From positions 25,373,227 through 25,437,226 of the forward strand of contig JAOANR010000003.1 of NCBI GenBank assembly GCA_030278955.1: 64,000 nucleotides of DNA, written 5' to 3'. The translations under genes and the position numbers were made by a program. Positions 34,186-46,200 of the stretch are shown here, piece by piece (the stretch's first letter is position 1; each line of letters begins with the position of its first letter). The stretch is from Hygrophila difformis (taxonomy: Eukaryota > Streptophyta > Magnoliopsida > Lamiales > Acanthaceae). The notes under the pieces were generated by a model. It made no database searches and was not told the DNA's origin. It was given only the letters and a program-made list of their open reading frames with translations.

Positions 34186-37100
34186 TTTTTTTTTAAGGAT
34201 AAAAGGACTTGTTTCATTCATAATCCAATAGGAAGTGTACAATAGCAAAATAGCAAAATACCGACAAAACCTCAAACATTCAGTAGCTATCGGCAAAAAT
34301 CTATCCTTTCAAGTACAGGCCAACTCGACTACAACTTCAAAGTATCAGAATTATGCAAGCAGGAAACCTTCATTATGTGATGCAGCTTCATTAATCAAAC
34401 AATCAGACATTGATTGACCATCAAGCTAGGAATAATGCCCAGGCCTTCACAAGGGTCTGCAGTGACTCCATAATAAAAGCAGTAGCATCAGAGCACCAAC
34501 CCAACGCAGCACCAGCAAACAGAAGCAAACATTATCATCATCAAGCAAAAATTAGCAGCATCACACCTGTACCATCGGCAAATCTGCAGCTGCCTTCCAA
34601 CACTTTATACAGGTCAAGGCCAGTCAGCTTCCTTCATCATTTGTTGTCATAACCACACCTCAACTTTATCACCACCTGCAGCACCTAGTCTTGCCCAATG
34701 ATCCGCAATATCATTACATTCCCTCATTATGTGTTTCACCATGACAGCCCCTCCATGCCTCAGCACATTCATTATAGGTACCATCCACTTTGCAAACCTC
34801 CACGGCACAGTATCTGGATCCTGCAGCCAACTAACCGCATTTGTAGAATCACATTCTATCACAATCTTCGGGAGTGGAAAACCTTGATCTCGAATGATGG
34901 CTTCGCAAACTCTGCTAATCGCCTGTATCTCTACCGCGTTTGAGTCTGTCCATCCAATATGTTCCGATAAAATGTAAATTACCCATCCTCATCATTGCGT
35001 ATGACCCCACCAATTCCAGCCAGTCCCGGATTACCAAGAGAGGACCCGTCCGTGTTTACTTTCCACCATCCCTTCTCCGGGCATTCCCAAGTTAAACCGT
35101 TCCTCACTGTCTTAAATCTTTTCCTCCCCGATTGAATACAGCTACCTGGGAAGTTAGAGTCCAGCATGGCCAAATTAATGTCCAACCCCCCTTTCTCCGC
35201 TTGCCACCACAATGCAACCCTCCATTTAACCTCCTCAGCAGCCATGTTCAAATTGAAAGACTGCCCCTTAAACACGGCGGCATTGCGCCACCTCCAGATC
35301 GTCCATACTACTGCCACTCCAGTCAGATTCCAGACAGCTTTCCAACCAGGGTTTGGACAAGCATTAATCCACCCTTTCACCAATTTACTCGCGTTCCCCG
35401 GAATTCCCCATGGTATATCGAACCAAGCTACACTCCTGTACCACAATGCAGCCACAATATCACAATGGCACAATAAATGATCAACAGTTTCAAGCTCAAC
35501 CCCGCAGCAAGGACAATATGCATTCGTCCCATATAGGCAACCTCTTCGAACTAAGACATCCCTAACCGGTAAAGCACCATGTGTCACTTTCCACACCAAT
35601 AATTTAGCTTTCATAGGACATTTAATACTCCAAATAGACCTCCACAATCCTCTGTCACCCACATCTGTAGCATCTTAATATCGTTTGAAACAAGAAGCTT
35701 TAGAGAATTTACCACTCCCTTCCAATGTCCATTTGACTTTATCATCCAAAAACCTGTTTAAGTTCTGCCTCCCTAGGACCTGTAGCAAATCGCACCAAAC
35801 ACCAACCTCCTAATCAAATAGCGGCCGCCTAAGTGGAATCTCCCACTCCCACTCAAAGCCACACCACTTCCCGGATTCAGCAACTGTGCCAAGTTTATTC
35901 AGTGCTAGAGTGTAAATTCTGGGGAAACTGTCTTTCAATACCACCCCTTCCTCCACCAAATAATCATGCCAAAACCGTACCCTCCTACCATCACCTACTT
36001 GAATCATGAAATACCTGTTCAGATCCTCACAGATTGGTGAATCCTAAGTGCGACATATCCTACCCCACATTGATCCACCTCTCCTCGGCTCAGGGATCAG
36101 TGGTAATTCCTTGCAGTAGTATTTAGCACCGATCACTTCATTCCAAAACGCATGTTCAACCCCAAATCTCCATCTCCATTTTAGCATCATTGCTGCATTC
36201 ACCTCCTGGACAGACCAGTTACTCAAACCCCCTTCCCCTTTATGCTTGCATATTAAGTCCCACTTTACTATATGTAATTTTCTATTCTCATCCCATTCGT
36301 TCAAAAAAAAGCATCTCTTTAATAACTCCAGCCTGTCAGCCACGGCTTTTGGCACTTTGAAAATTGATAGGAAATACATTGGCAAGCTCCCTAGCACCGA
36401 CTTAATTAAACACATCCGACCGGCCTGTGAAAGAAGTCGGCCCTTACAACCAGCAAGTCTCCTCTCCACCTTTTCCACAACCGGTTGCCATAAGTTCATT
36501 CCATCCATCCTCCCTCCTATCGGAATGCCCAAATAGATCATCGGCCATACACCAACCTCACAACCTAACATTGCAGCCGCCTCCCTTTCGATTTCTTGTG
36601 AACAATTTATACGGAATACTCTACATTTACCAAAGTTAATTCTCAGGCCCGTAGTCAAGGAGAGACACCTTAAAATTCGCTTAATGATCATGACCTGCTG
36701 CACATCTCCTTCACAAAATAGTATTGTATCATCGGCGTATTGAAGGTAGGGTGAGAGCATCTAACCCTTGGACCATTCCCACAACCACCAGCATCTAACC
36801 CCTTATACAATCCCAACTCCACCGCCTTCATCAGTAGTTTATTTAGAATTTCAACAATCAATACAAACAAGTAGGGTGAGAGCGGGTCACCTTGTCGCAA
36901 ACCCTTTTGCATTTTGAAAAGTTCCCGTTAACAAGCACAGCTGCCTCGGCTGAGTTCACACAGGTTTTTATCCAACGGATCCACTTATCCTCAAAATTCA
37001 TGGCCTCTAAAACTCGTCCTAAGGCATCCCACGACACATTGTCGTATGCCTTAGCGAAGTCAAGTTTAATAATGAATCCACTACGTCCTACCACCTTCGT

Positions 37101-37280
37101 CGTATGTATCACTTCAGCGGCTATTAGCACCCCGTCTAGAATTTGACAGCCACTAACAAACGTAATCTGTGCCCGCCCAACCAAACTCCCCAACATCTCT
37201 TTAATCTTCTTGCTAACACTTTGGCAATTATTTTCTATACGCTTCCAACGAGCGAAATGGGCCGAAAAGTTGCTCTATTC
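34186..37280 (-). mobile_element. LINE (L1-type) retrotransposon, 5'-truncated
   Basis: Minus-strand non-LTR element. Its 3' end is the poly(A) visible as a T-run at 34186-34194. It is truncated at about 37280, inside RT, so ORF1 and the endonuclease are absent. Stops and frameshifts throughout mark it as dead. I could not find matching target duplications. Confidence 0.85.
34647..37280 (-). pseudogene. LINE ORF2 remnant: RT, zf-RVT, RNase H
   Basis: From the right: FRPISLVGSV, a TAG, then KIIAKVLARRLKEM (RT finger); [25 protein letters not shown]; a frameshift near 36760; the catalytic [24 protein letters not shown]; a frame break near 36020. Then come VRFWHDYLVEEG, the zf-RVT block (KLLVWKVTHGALP, CPCCGVELETVDHLLCHC), and an RNase H starting VNTDGSSLGNPGLAGIGG and ending HIMRECNDIADHWARLGA near 34680. 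The plant-type RNase H after zf-RVT is typical of plant L1 LINEs. Confidence 0.9.
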
Positions 37281-37722
37281 ATTGAGTATCTTGAGTATAT
37301 GAATAGCTAGAATGGTTTTTATCTATCTTGCTGTATCTGAAGCCTGAAGTCACCTTCTGACTTCTATTTGATCTCTATACAATTGATATCTATATTATAC
37401 GTTGCAAAGTGTGTAATTGTTTTTACATTGGATTTCTTTCTTTTCACATAGTTTGTGTGGGTTCGTATGCATGTACATACTGGTAGATCATGCATCTTTA
37501 ATATGCAAAATAACCAAGTGGATAAATATCTTAATGACCGTATTAACTTTCATGCATTGATACTTGGAGTTAATAGTTAATTTAGGCCATAACAACCACA
37601 ACAAGTTTGAGTTATGATTTTAGGCCATAACAAACCACCTTTGTTCAATTTTTGGTCATACAAACTTTTTAAAATAATAGTTAACTCCACCTTCTTTTCT
37701 TTACTATATTTTGACCCCATCA
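37281..37722. other. Short spacer, no gene seen
   Basis: AT-rich DNA between the LINE truncation point and the left end of the hAT element. Nothing recognisable. Confidence 0.4.
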
Positions 37723-38010
37723 GTCATAGTAGTCAATAGTTGATAGCGGCCCATAGCGGGCAACCTCTAAAACGTTATAGCGGGATAGCAGATAGCGGGA
37801 TGACCGCTATTTGAAAAATTATTATATAATATGTTTTATATATACATATATATGTTGTTGCATATAATATACTCAAAATCAATTCTAAATCACTTACATA
37901 ACTAACATTCAAAATGATAAAGCTTGCATTAAAGAAAATCCATTGTTTTATCACATAAGTGACATAATAAAAAAGACACAAAACAAGTCGATAGTAGATA
38001 AAATACATAT

Positions 38011-38141
38011 TTAATCCGATTTTGTTTCTAGCATGCAATCTTCATCCTCATTTTTCACTCTCTTTGCTGCCACTTTCATCAAAAATTCTTCTTCCTCAGT
38101 TTCCTCATCAACTTCTGCATCTTCCTCCTCCTCTTCCTCAC

Positions 38142-38177
<36 letters not shown>

Positions 38178-39169
38178 GTGCAACAGCTTTACCCTTTCCC
38201 TTCCCCTTGCTTGAGCTAGCAATATTTTCTTTAGTCATTCTTGTTTGCTGTCTAGTGTAAACAGTAGGCTCATTAGCTCCCATAGCTTCTGAAACAGCTC
38301 CCCGAGTTAAATTGGCATCATCAAAAACAAACTCATCTTCTGCACCTTCATTTCCCAACACTCCAGTCAACCATTCATTAGACTCATCAATTTCATTCAA
38401 CAAAATGGGATCAATGGTATCTTGAGCATTGTACGATCCAACAGATTTTGTTATATTTTACAAATACCAAATCTTCTAACTTCTTACTCTCCAACCTAGT
38501 TCTCTTTTTAGAGTGAATCTGAAATTTATAAACATAATATTAAATTATTAACTTTTATTTTTATAAGTTTATATTTTATATAAACAAAAATACTAATAAT
38601 CCATATCTTAAGAACTAAACTTACATGTTCAAAGATGCTCCAATTCCTCTCACAACCTGATGAGCTACAAGTCAAGCTCAAAACCTTGATGGCAAGCTTT
38701 TGCAAATTTAGAACATGACTTCCATAATTTCTCCACCATTCAGCTGTAATCAATAACTATATAGCTTAAAAATTTTAAATTAGAAAGAACTTAAAAGGAA
38801 AAAATAATTTAAATTTTAATTAACCTGGAGCTAAAATTTCTCTTTGCCTTATAGCTGCATTTAGACCAAATATTCTATCAGCTCTTTTATACAAGGCCAA
38901 CTCCTTAGTGATTTCATCCACTTCTTTTGTAGACTTAGAGAGTCTCTCAATGCACTTGTATAGCCCAAGTGTGATTTCGGGATCAAATTGAACTCTTGGG
39001 TTGGAGTAGTAGAATTGAGGATTCAAAAAATGGCCTGCAGCATGCAATGGGTGGTGAAGTTGACATTCCTACCTCCGGTCAATAATTTGAAACACATCCT
39101 TGTATTTCTCTTCTTTCTTCTTGAAGCTTTTTTCAATTGTTTCTTTCGCTCTATCCATAGCTTCATATA
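38011..39169 (-). pseudogene. hAT transposase, C-terminal exons
   Basis: Read leftwards on the minus strand: IYEAMDRAKETIEKSFKKK; AAGHFLNPQFYYSNP; an intron-like gap; WWRNYGSHVLNLQKLAIKVLS followed by SSSGCERNWSIFEH, the hAT dimerisation signature; another gap; HSKKRTRLESKKLEDLVFV; and an acidic tail with a run of eleven aspartates from an ATC repeat, ending near KSD at 38011. The order fits plant hAT transposases of the type with C-terminal acidic tails. The block is not one open frame. Confidence 0.8.
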
Positions 39170-39249
39170 TCATTATATATAAGCATGAATAGCCAACTCT
39201 TGTGACATGGCGTGACGATAATGCCCTTGGAATGTTTTTGTATTTACTG

Positions 39250-41798
39250 ACAGTACCATTCACCGGGCCTGTTTCTATACCCGTTTCTACTTCGGATCAT
39301 TCTCCTTGGGTCTTTCGCTCTCTTCATCACTCTCCCAAGCCTCCATTGTGCCCTTGAAATTGTTGGCGTCTTTTCCCCTTCGAGCCGTCTCTCAAAATCA
39401 ACCCTCCGTTGTGCCCTACGAATTGCCGCGTCTTCCCCGCTGATTTCCTCCCAATATCGCATACTCTCAAAATCGATTCCATTTCGGATCTTGCTCGCCT
39501 TGCAGATCTCGCTACCTCCTGCCTTGTCTTCGCCGTGGCCAGGCCCCTGCTGTTCTCTTTTGGTTTTCGCAATTCTCAATTTGCTATTAGAATAGTGGGG
39601 GTTTACGATTTTCGCTGGTGGTGGCTCAGGTATTGTTCTTCTACTTCGATTTTGGCCCATTCAGTTTCTCTGTTTCAACTCAAATCTGAATCGGTTTGTA
39701 TTTCATGTCTGAACGGAATGTTCAATTTCTTTCAGAACGGTTTCTTCGGTTTTGTACTTCACATCTTTCCCAATTGCCAATGGATTCGTCAATCGTCGCA
39801 GAGGTGAGAGTCAGCAGCGATCCATGGTCGCCGAACAGGTATCTCTCCATCATTTTTATGTGCTTTTAAGATTCAACCCCTTTTGTTTTTGTTACATTAT
39901 ATCAGATAGGGTAATTTTTGTTGTTGGTTGGTTGGTTGGGGATTCAGATTTTTATTGTTTAATTTGTTCTTGATTGTTGATTGTGCGTCCTCTTTTCATA
40001 CCACATACCAGTGTTCAAGTTTCTGAATTGTGTGTGCTTACGGATGCTTCTTGAATTGAATTGTTTTAGGTGATTGGATATGCACAGATACCTGTAAAGG
40101 GCGTGGGAAAGGAAGGATTGTTACATTTCTCTTAGTTTCCTTTTTCCTTCTTCTTATCCAATACGTGTGTGAGTTCCCTGTCTTTATTTTTTGTTTTGCT
40201 CAATCAATCTGTTGTCCTTTCTTTTATGCCTTTATTTCCATCGTTTCTTGTTTAATGTAGTGTTCATTGATTTGCTGAATAATGTAGTGTTGATCATTGT
40301 GTGGAATTGGGTAATTACTTATTTTTTATTATGGAATCTACATGGTGCTGTAGGCATCGTAATTTTCATATCTAAATATTACCTGTTGGAGTTAAAATTC
40401 TTGGATCCATAAATGAAAGATTGCTACTCTTATAGTATGTATGCTCATGCACATTGATGAATTCGTGAAGGAAGCAGCATATGGTCATACTCTCTGTGTA
40501 GGGATTAAGATTTTTTCACTGTGATGGCAGGCTGGATGTTCTCTTCATTTTTTTCTTTTTTAATTCAAGATGTTTTTTATTCTTTTCTTAGAACATTTCT
40601 CATTCTACATTCTTATCTTGCTATTTGTTCTTCATATTAACACTTGATATATTTAATCTATTTTCCCTTTCGCCTGGGTATTGTATTTCCTTATAAAAAA
40701 ATAATTTTTACTCCACTTACCTAAATTATTAGCATTTTCAATGGATTAAGCAGCTAAAAGTGTATCAGAATTTGTTTGTCTGACATTCTCTTATAGATAA
40801 CTGTTACCACTATGAAGATTTCTGAACAATATCTTTGTGGAGGAAGTATTGAACAATATCTTTTTCACAGGTAAGAATTGGTTGCAATTTTGCCTTTAAA
40901 GCGCTCCCTGTTTTTCCTTGCTTTGCATATCAATAAAACCATGGATTTCACATGCAATTCGTTGCCTCACTGCAACCAATTCATTTAAATTCATTTGATT
41001 GGTAATCAGTCAGTTCACGTTTGTATATTTAATCCATTTTCCCTTTCGTCAGGGTATTGTATTTCTTTATAAAAATATGATTTTTACTCCACTTACCTAA
41101 ATTATTAGCATTTTCAATGGATTAAGCAGCTAAAAGTTGTATGAGAATTTTTTTGGAGTAGTCTCGCGCAGCTGATTAATCCATTTGAGTACAGCTGCTA
41201 ATTATGTACTCTTAATATACTAATAGTACAGTAGTTTTTTTGGTTACTCCAATAGTACAGTAGTTAATTACATTTGTTCTAACCCTAAACCCTAGAAAAC
41301 AGTGTACATTTGATTATTTTAAGTGGTTTTGATCTGTTAAGTGTTAATTGAAGTTTTATGGCAAAGATGTCAAAAAGCTTCTATTTGAGGTGATGGCTTT
41401 ATTATTGTGAAAATGGCTGGATTTGAAATATAGTAATGCATAATTATCCATTGTCACAGGGGACTATTTAGATACTCTTAAACATTATTTAGCTAGCCTT
41501 CGTTTTACTTATATAGAACAAATCTTCAGTGAACATTGTGGTTTCATTCTTTTTAAATATCCTTCATATAAGACAAATTTTTTGTGAATGCGATGGTTCT
41601 TTGTGCTTTCAACACTACTCATATATTTCAGAATTAAGATAGCAAATTGATTCTTGTGTTGCCCTTACAATTTGGTTTCGAAATGTGCACACAACCTTTT
41701 TTAAATTTATTTTATTTAATTTTTATTTTTTAATTTTTTTTTTTAATCTCACATTGCCAGCTGCTGATGTGTTAATAATGCTTCATAATATGTCACAG
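39250..41798 (+). other. Helitron 5' region, gene-like leader, unidentified
   Basis: No protein family recognised. The stretch 39280-39640 is GC-richer than its surroundings and looks like an exon leader ending at a possible donor (GCTCAG|gtattg, about 39628). Further possible donors follow at about 39839 (GAACAG|gtatct) and 40870 (CACAG|gtaag). It may be a captured 5' UTR or the Helitron's own leader. Confidence 0.4.
40648..41150. repeat. 126-bp direct duplication in the Helitron
   Basis: 40648-40773 and 41024-41150 are near-identical (tatttaatc through ggattaagcagctaaaag) with a few mismatches, about 376 bp apart. Segmental duplication inside the element. Confidence 0.85.
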
Positions 41799-41914
41799 GC
41801 TCAAATGCGTGACTTGGCCGGTTTTGTTGAGACAAGACAGCAATTGCTTACCTTAAAACCAAATCATCGCATGAATTGGATTGGATTCACTGTTGCCCAG
41901 CACCTGAACTCCAA
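41799..41914 (+). pseudogene. NAA15: Captured NAA15 exon (plus strand)
   Basis: A 116-bp exon bounded by CACAG upstream and a GTATGT donor downstream, encoding AQMRDLAGFVETRQQLLTLK and PNHRMNWIGFTVAQHLNS plus two bases of the next codon. The sequence matches my memory of the auxiliary subunit of the NatA N-terminal acetyltransferase (NAA15), a TPR protein that anchors NatA to ribosomes. Here it is an isolated exon with flanking intron, carried in a Helitron, and not a gene. The next exon of NAA15 lies at 42594-42699 on the other strand. Confidence 0.8.
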
Positions 41915-42058
41915 GTATGTTTTGTTTATATGTTGCATTTTAGTTAATTCTTGTGTGGTTATCTTGATTTCTCCTTATTTTAGCTATTCTCTTTGGTTTT
42001 ATACTTTTATTGTACCTTTCTCTAGAAATTTGGGATTTACTATTTTACTTTGGAATGC

Positions 42059-42926
42059 AAGAAAACCAGGCCATGTGGCATGTCATTTAGAAGGATACTC
42101 AAGTAATAAAGCAGATCACTAAAATTCAACAATCACAACATAATCCAAATTAATTTCTAAGTTCAGTTCCCTAGGTGCTCTTTACTCTTTAATTTATTTA
42201 AAGCCAGTAAGCCTGTGGCATAAGTTTTTAGAGGGATGGAACTATTGCCAAAAGAGATCAATGTATAGGCAGTGATACATCATTTAAATACACATTTACC
42301 AACTATCAATGCGTCTGAAGTTTCATGGTAGCAAACTGCATTGAGCAATTATTAAATCAGCCACTAGGAGACACTGTGACTCCAGATAAATGTTTTAAGC
42401 ACCTTCAAAGGGTCGGTCTAATTTTAAATGCACAGCGCATGCTCAATTTAACTCGTAAAACTTAAGCACCTTGTGAAACATATGCTCGCATTCAGCAATA
42501 TCTAAATCCGAGTTAAAACAATAAACCAGGCATGACTTGATTATTTAATGTTGTGCATTAAACATTTGATTCTGGAAAAAAGCATCTTAATACCTTGTAC
42601 AAAAGCATCTCTCCATGCTCACATCGTTCATTGTCTGGAGGGTAATCGTCCTCAAGAGTTCCTTCATAAGCTTCAAGGATATCAACTGCCTTTGATCCGC
42701 TAATAAAAAGCAAAGGTAGGCATAAACTATCAAATTATGAAACTTAAACCAACTAGCATGCCGTTCAAACTAAAAAAAAAAATATCATCACATCAACAAG
42801 CAACCTAACCAATGTACTCATGTGCATCTTAACAAAAATGTGGAGTAAAAGAGACTTATGAGCAATCAGTTTATGGGGTCAAACAATCAGCTTCTAAATG
42901 ACATGCCACATGGCTTGGTTTTCTTC
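42059..42926. repeat. 35-bp inverted repeat around the NAA15 pieces
   Basis: 42060-42094 (aagaaaaccaggccatgtgg onward) and 42891-42925 are reverse complements with one mismatch. Both copies lie in the NAA15 intron sequence, marking where the two captured pieces overlap. Confidence 0.88.
42594..42699 (-). pseudogene. NAA15: Captured NAA15 next exon (minus strand)
   Basis: Minus-strand exon of 106 bp, preceded by a TTATTAG acceptor and followed by a GTATTA donor. It encodes one leftover base and 35 residues (GSKAVDILEAYEGTLEDDYP through GEMLLYK). The splice phase fits the exon at 41799-41914 exactly (AA|C), so the two are consecutive exons of one gene, now facing each other in opposite orientation. 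Confidence 0.8.
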
Positions 42927-43248
42927 CATCCACAACAAATAAACGTACCTTAACAATTTCCCCACAACAAAAACTCAGATTCAATTCTCCCATCAATATG
43001 AAAACTGCAACAGCAGCAAGAAACTGCACCCTTGCAATTCATTTCTTCGGGTGCTGATCCCTTTATTTATTTATCATGTTGTCTGTGCACTACAACCCTT
43101 ATTCAATAGCCACTCATGGTTCTTGCATCAATCATAAATTTCATTTCATCTATGTCTGTTTTCATAATTTCTTTTTTTTTTCCACGCAAGTATACAGCTT
43201 TGCACATTTCTATTCTCGGTGTTGCTGCGTTCTTTTCGAGTTTTAATG
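42927..43248. other. Helitron spacer, no gene seen
   Basis: AT-rich DNA between the inverted NAA15 piece and the putative first exon of the Rep/helicase gene. It probably holds that gene's promoter; no motif is decisive. Confidence 0.35.
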
Positions 43249-46200
43249 ATGGCTCCTTCTCAGGTTCGTAGAAGTATTTATTGCATTACTATTTTACTTT
43301 TCTTTATATGTTATTTATTGAATCTATAGGATCTCTCCTCTCTGTGTGCCATTTCAATTAATGTTTTGCTGTCTTTCCTGCCATGGAGTTTCAGTGTTTT
43401 TATATGTTAGTTTAAATTAAATTTAGATAATAAAATATTCCATTAAAATCACCATCAGCTTTATTGTATTCGTTACATAGTGCTCCCGTGCGCAATGTGA
43501 CCGAAGGTCTCTTCAAACTGCCCGCCGTCGTATTATAGCTCAAGATGCACGGCAAGAGACTCGCAGAAGAACTGTTCGCCACAGAAGAGAAAATATACCT
43601 TTATTTCCCTGGATACCGCCTCCGCCTTCTATTTGTGATCATTGCGGGGCAATGCTTTTCTATAGGGAGTTCCCTTCGTTTTGTTGTGCTAGCAAATCGT
43701 TTAATTTGCCCAATTTAGAAGTCCCGCATGAATTAAAAGAATTATTCTTAGGCTTCCATGAAAACTCTCCCCATTTCATGACGTACATTCGAACATACAA
43801 TAACTCCTTTGCTTTCTCCACACTAGGTGTTCAATATGATATTTCTATGTGTCAAAATGAGCAAAACTTATATATATTTCGTGTGAACGGTGCTATACAC
43901 CACTTCATTAATCCTCTACAACCTACTGGCACACCACATCGACATCTCCAGTTGTACTACTATGACCCTACAGCTGAGCTGCAAGCTCGGTTGAACGCTT
44001 ATGATTGACTTAATCCAAATCTTCTTTCAATGCTGATTCAACTATCAAAAGATAATCCTTATGCAAAGTTCTATCGACAATTATATGAAATGCCTTCCAT
44101 TGAAGAATACAAGATATTCCTGAGAACACACTACCGTCTTGACCAAAGAGTATACAATCATCCCACTGTCAATGATATTTCAATCATTTGGCAAGATGGA
44201 CAATCACAGGCACCAGATTTCCACTGTGACATTCAGGTCTATCCAATTCAGGCTAGAGTCAGGAAGATTTCGTATTTCAGCTTTGCATATGACCCAATGC
44301 AATACCCTTTATTGCACCCCTACGGTCAACCAGGTTGGAATGTTGGGATCATGAAAGATAAGTCACGGCCTTCACAAATGGACATGACTGCAGAGAGTTT
44401 GTTTGATACAATGCAGGAAGAGCCGGCTGATGATCAACACATATGTATGCATCCCACTTACTTTTCAATTCATGTTTGTACTTATGATCATATTTCGTCT
44501 GATTCTGTTATTTTTTCCCCTCCTTTTCCCATACTTCCCCATATCTTCCCTAGCAAAAAAACAAAGGCGTACTGACAAGCTCCAAGTGTCAATTCGGGAA
44601 TATTATGCATACCGGTTACAAATACGCCCGTCAAATCCTTCTATACTTTTACGTTCAGGCCGTCTTTTACAACAATACATTGTTGACCAATACATCAAAA
44701 TCGAAACTCAACGGCTAGATTTTTTCCGCTCAGAACAAGCTCAAAAAAATCATCGTTCTGAAACATTGCAAGGTATAATTGATGCTTTCCTTGTTGATGG
44801 TATCTCAGATTTTAGTATGGTGGGTAAGCCAACTATTCTCCCAGCATCTTTCATTGGTGGTCCACGAGATATGCATAGACGATATATGGATGCAATGGCT
44901 CTTGTACAGACCTATGGCAAGCCTGACTACTTTATTACTATGACTTGTAATCCACAATGGTCACAAATACAAGAACTCTTAGCAACAAATGAGGTCACTG
45001 CAAATAGGCCCGATATTGAATCTAGAATTTTCCGTCTCAAACTAGCAGAACTAAAAGATGAGCTTTTCAAACAAAACTTGTTTGGTAAGGCGCAAGATTA
45101 TTCATATGTCGTTGAATTCCAAAAAAGAGGTTTGCCCCATATTCATATGTTACTCATAATGTGTCCTGATGCAAAACTAACAAGCCCCTCCCAATATGAC
45201 TCATTCGTAGTAGCAGAACTGCCCGATGAAGCTACTGAACCTTACTTGTATGAACTTGTTTGTAAACACATGCTTCATGGCCCTTGTGGTGAATTGAATG
45301 AAGAAAATGTGTGTATGAAGAATGGTCAGTGCAAAAACCACTACCCAAAAGAATTTAACAATATCACAAACCACGCACCAAATGGATATCCTATGTATCG
45401 TAGACGTAACAATGGTGCAGTAGCATTTGCTCGTGGGAAGGTTTTGGACAATCGTTGGGTTGTTCCTTATAATCCCTACTTGCTCGCTAAATTTGATTGT
45501 CATATAAATGTCGAGATATGTTCCACTATTAAGCTTGTTAAATATCTGTATAAATATGTTTATAAAGGCCATGATCGAGTGGCTTATTCTGTTGGCCCTG
45601 CTGGTTCAACCAATCATATTGATGAAATTACATCATTTCAAACTGGTCGATGGGTTGCACCGCCAGAGGCTTGCTGGCGTATTTTTGGTTTTACACTCCA
45701 TGAAATAGATCCACCTGTCCTTCGTCTGCAATTGCACTTGCCGAATTACCAATACACAACTTTCATGGCTACTGATTCAATAAACAATATTTTAGATGCT
45801 GAAAAAACAAAACGAACAATGCTCACAGAATTTTTCCACATGAATGCATCTGACCCACTTGCAAAAAAGGCAAAGCTTTTATACAAAGAATTCCCCCAAC
45901 ATTTTGTTTGGCATCAAGTTGACCATAAATGGAAACCTCGAAAAAAACGTCTAATGATTGGACGTATTGTCACTGCACAACCATCAGAGAATGAACGGTA
46001 TTACTTGCGGATGTTGCTTCAACATCGTCGCTGCCCAACTTCTTTTCAAGATTTGACAACTATAAATGGTACACAATATGAATCATTCCGAGCAGCCTGT
46101 GTTGCATTAGGTATTCTTGAAAGTGATTCCGCAATTATAGATTGCTTACAAGAAGCATCTGATTTCCATTTGCCCAATTCTTTTGCTCAGTTGTTTGCAA

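Noticed and set aside
34012..34296. 94-codon minus-strand frame at the LINE 3' end
   Set aside because: It crosses the LINE poly(A) tail into flanking DNA and has no conserved motif.
38022..38260. Serine-rich and histidine-rich plus-strand frames at 38.0-38.3 kb
   Set aside because: They arise from the antisense of the hAT acidic tail and its ATC microsatellite.
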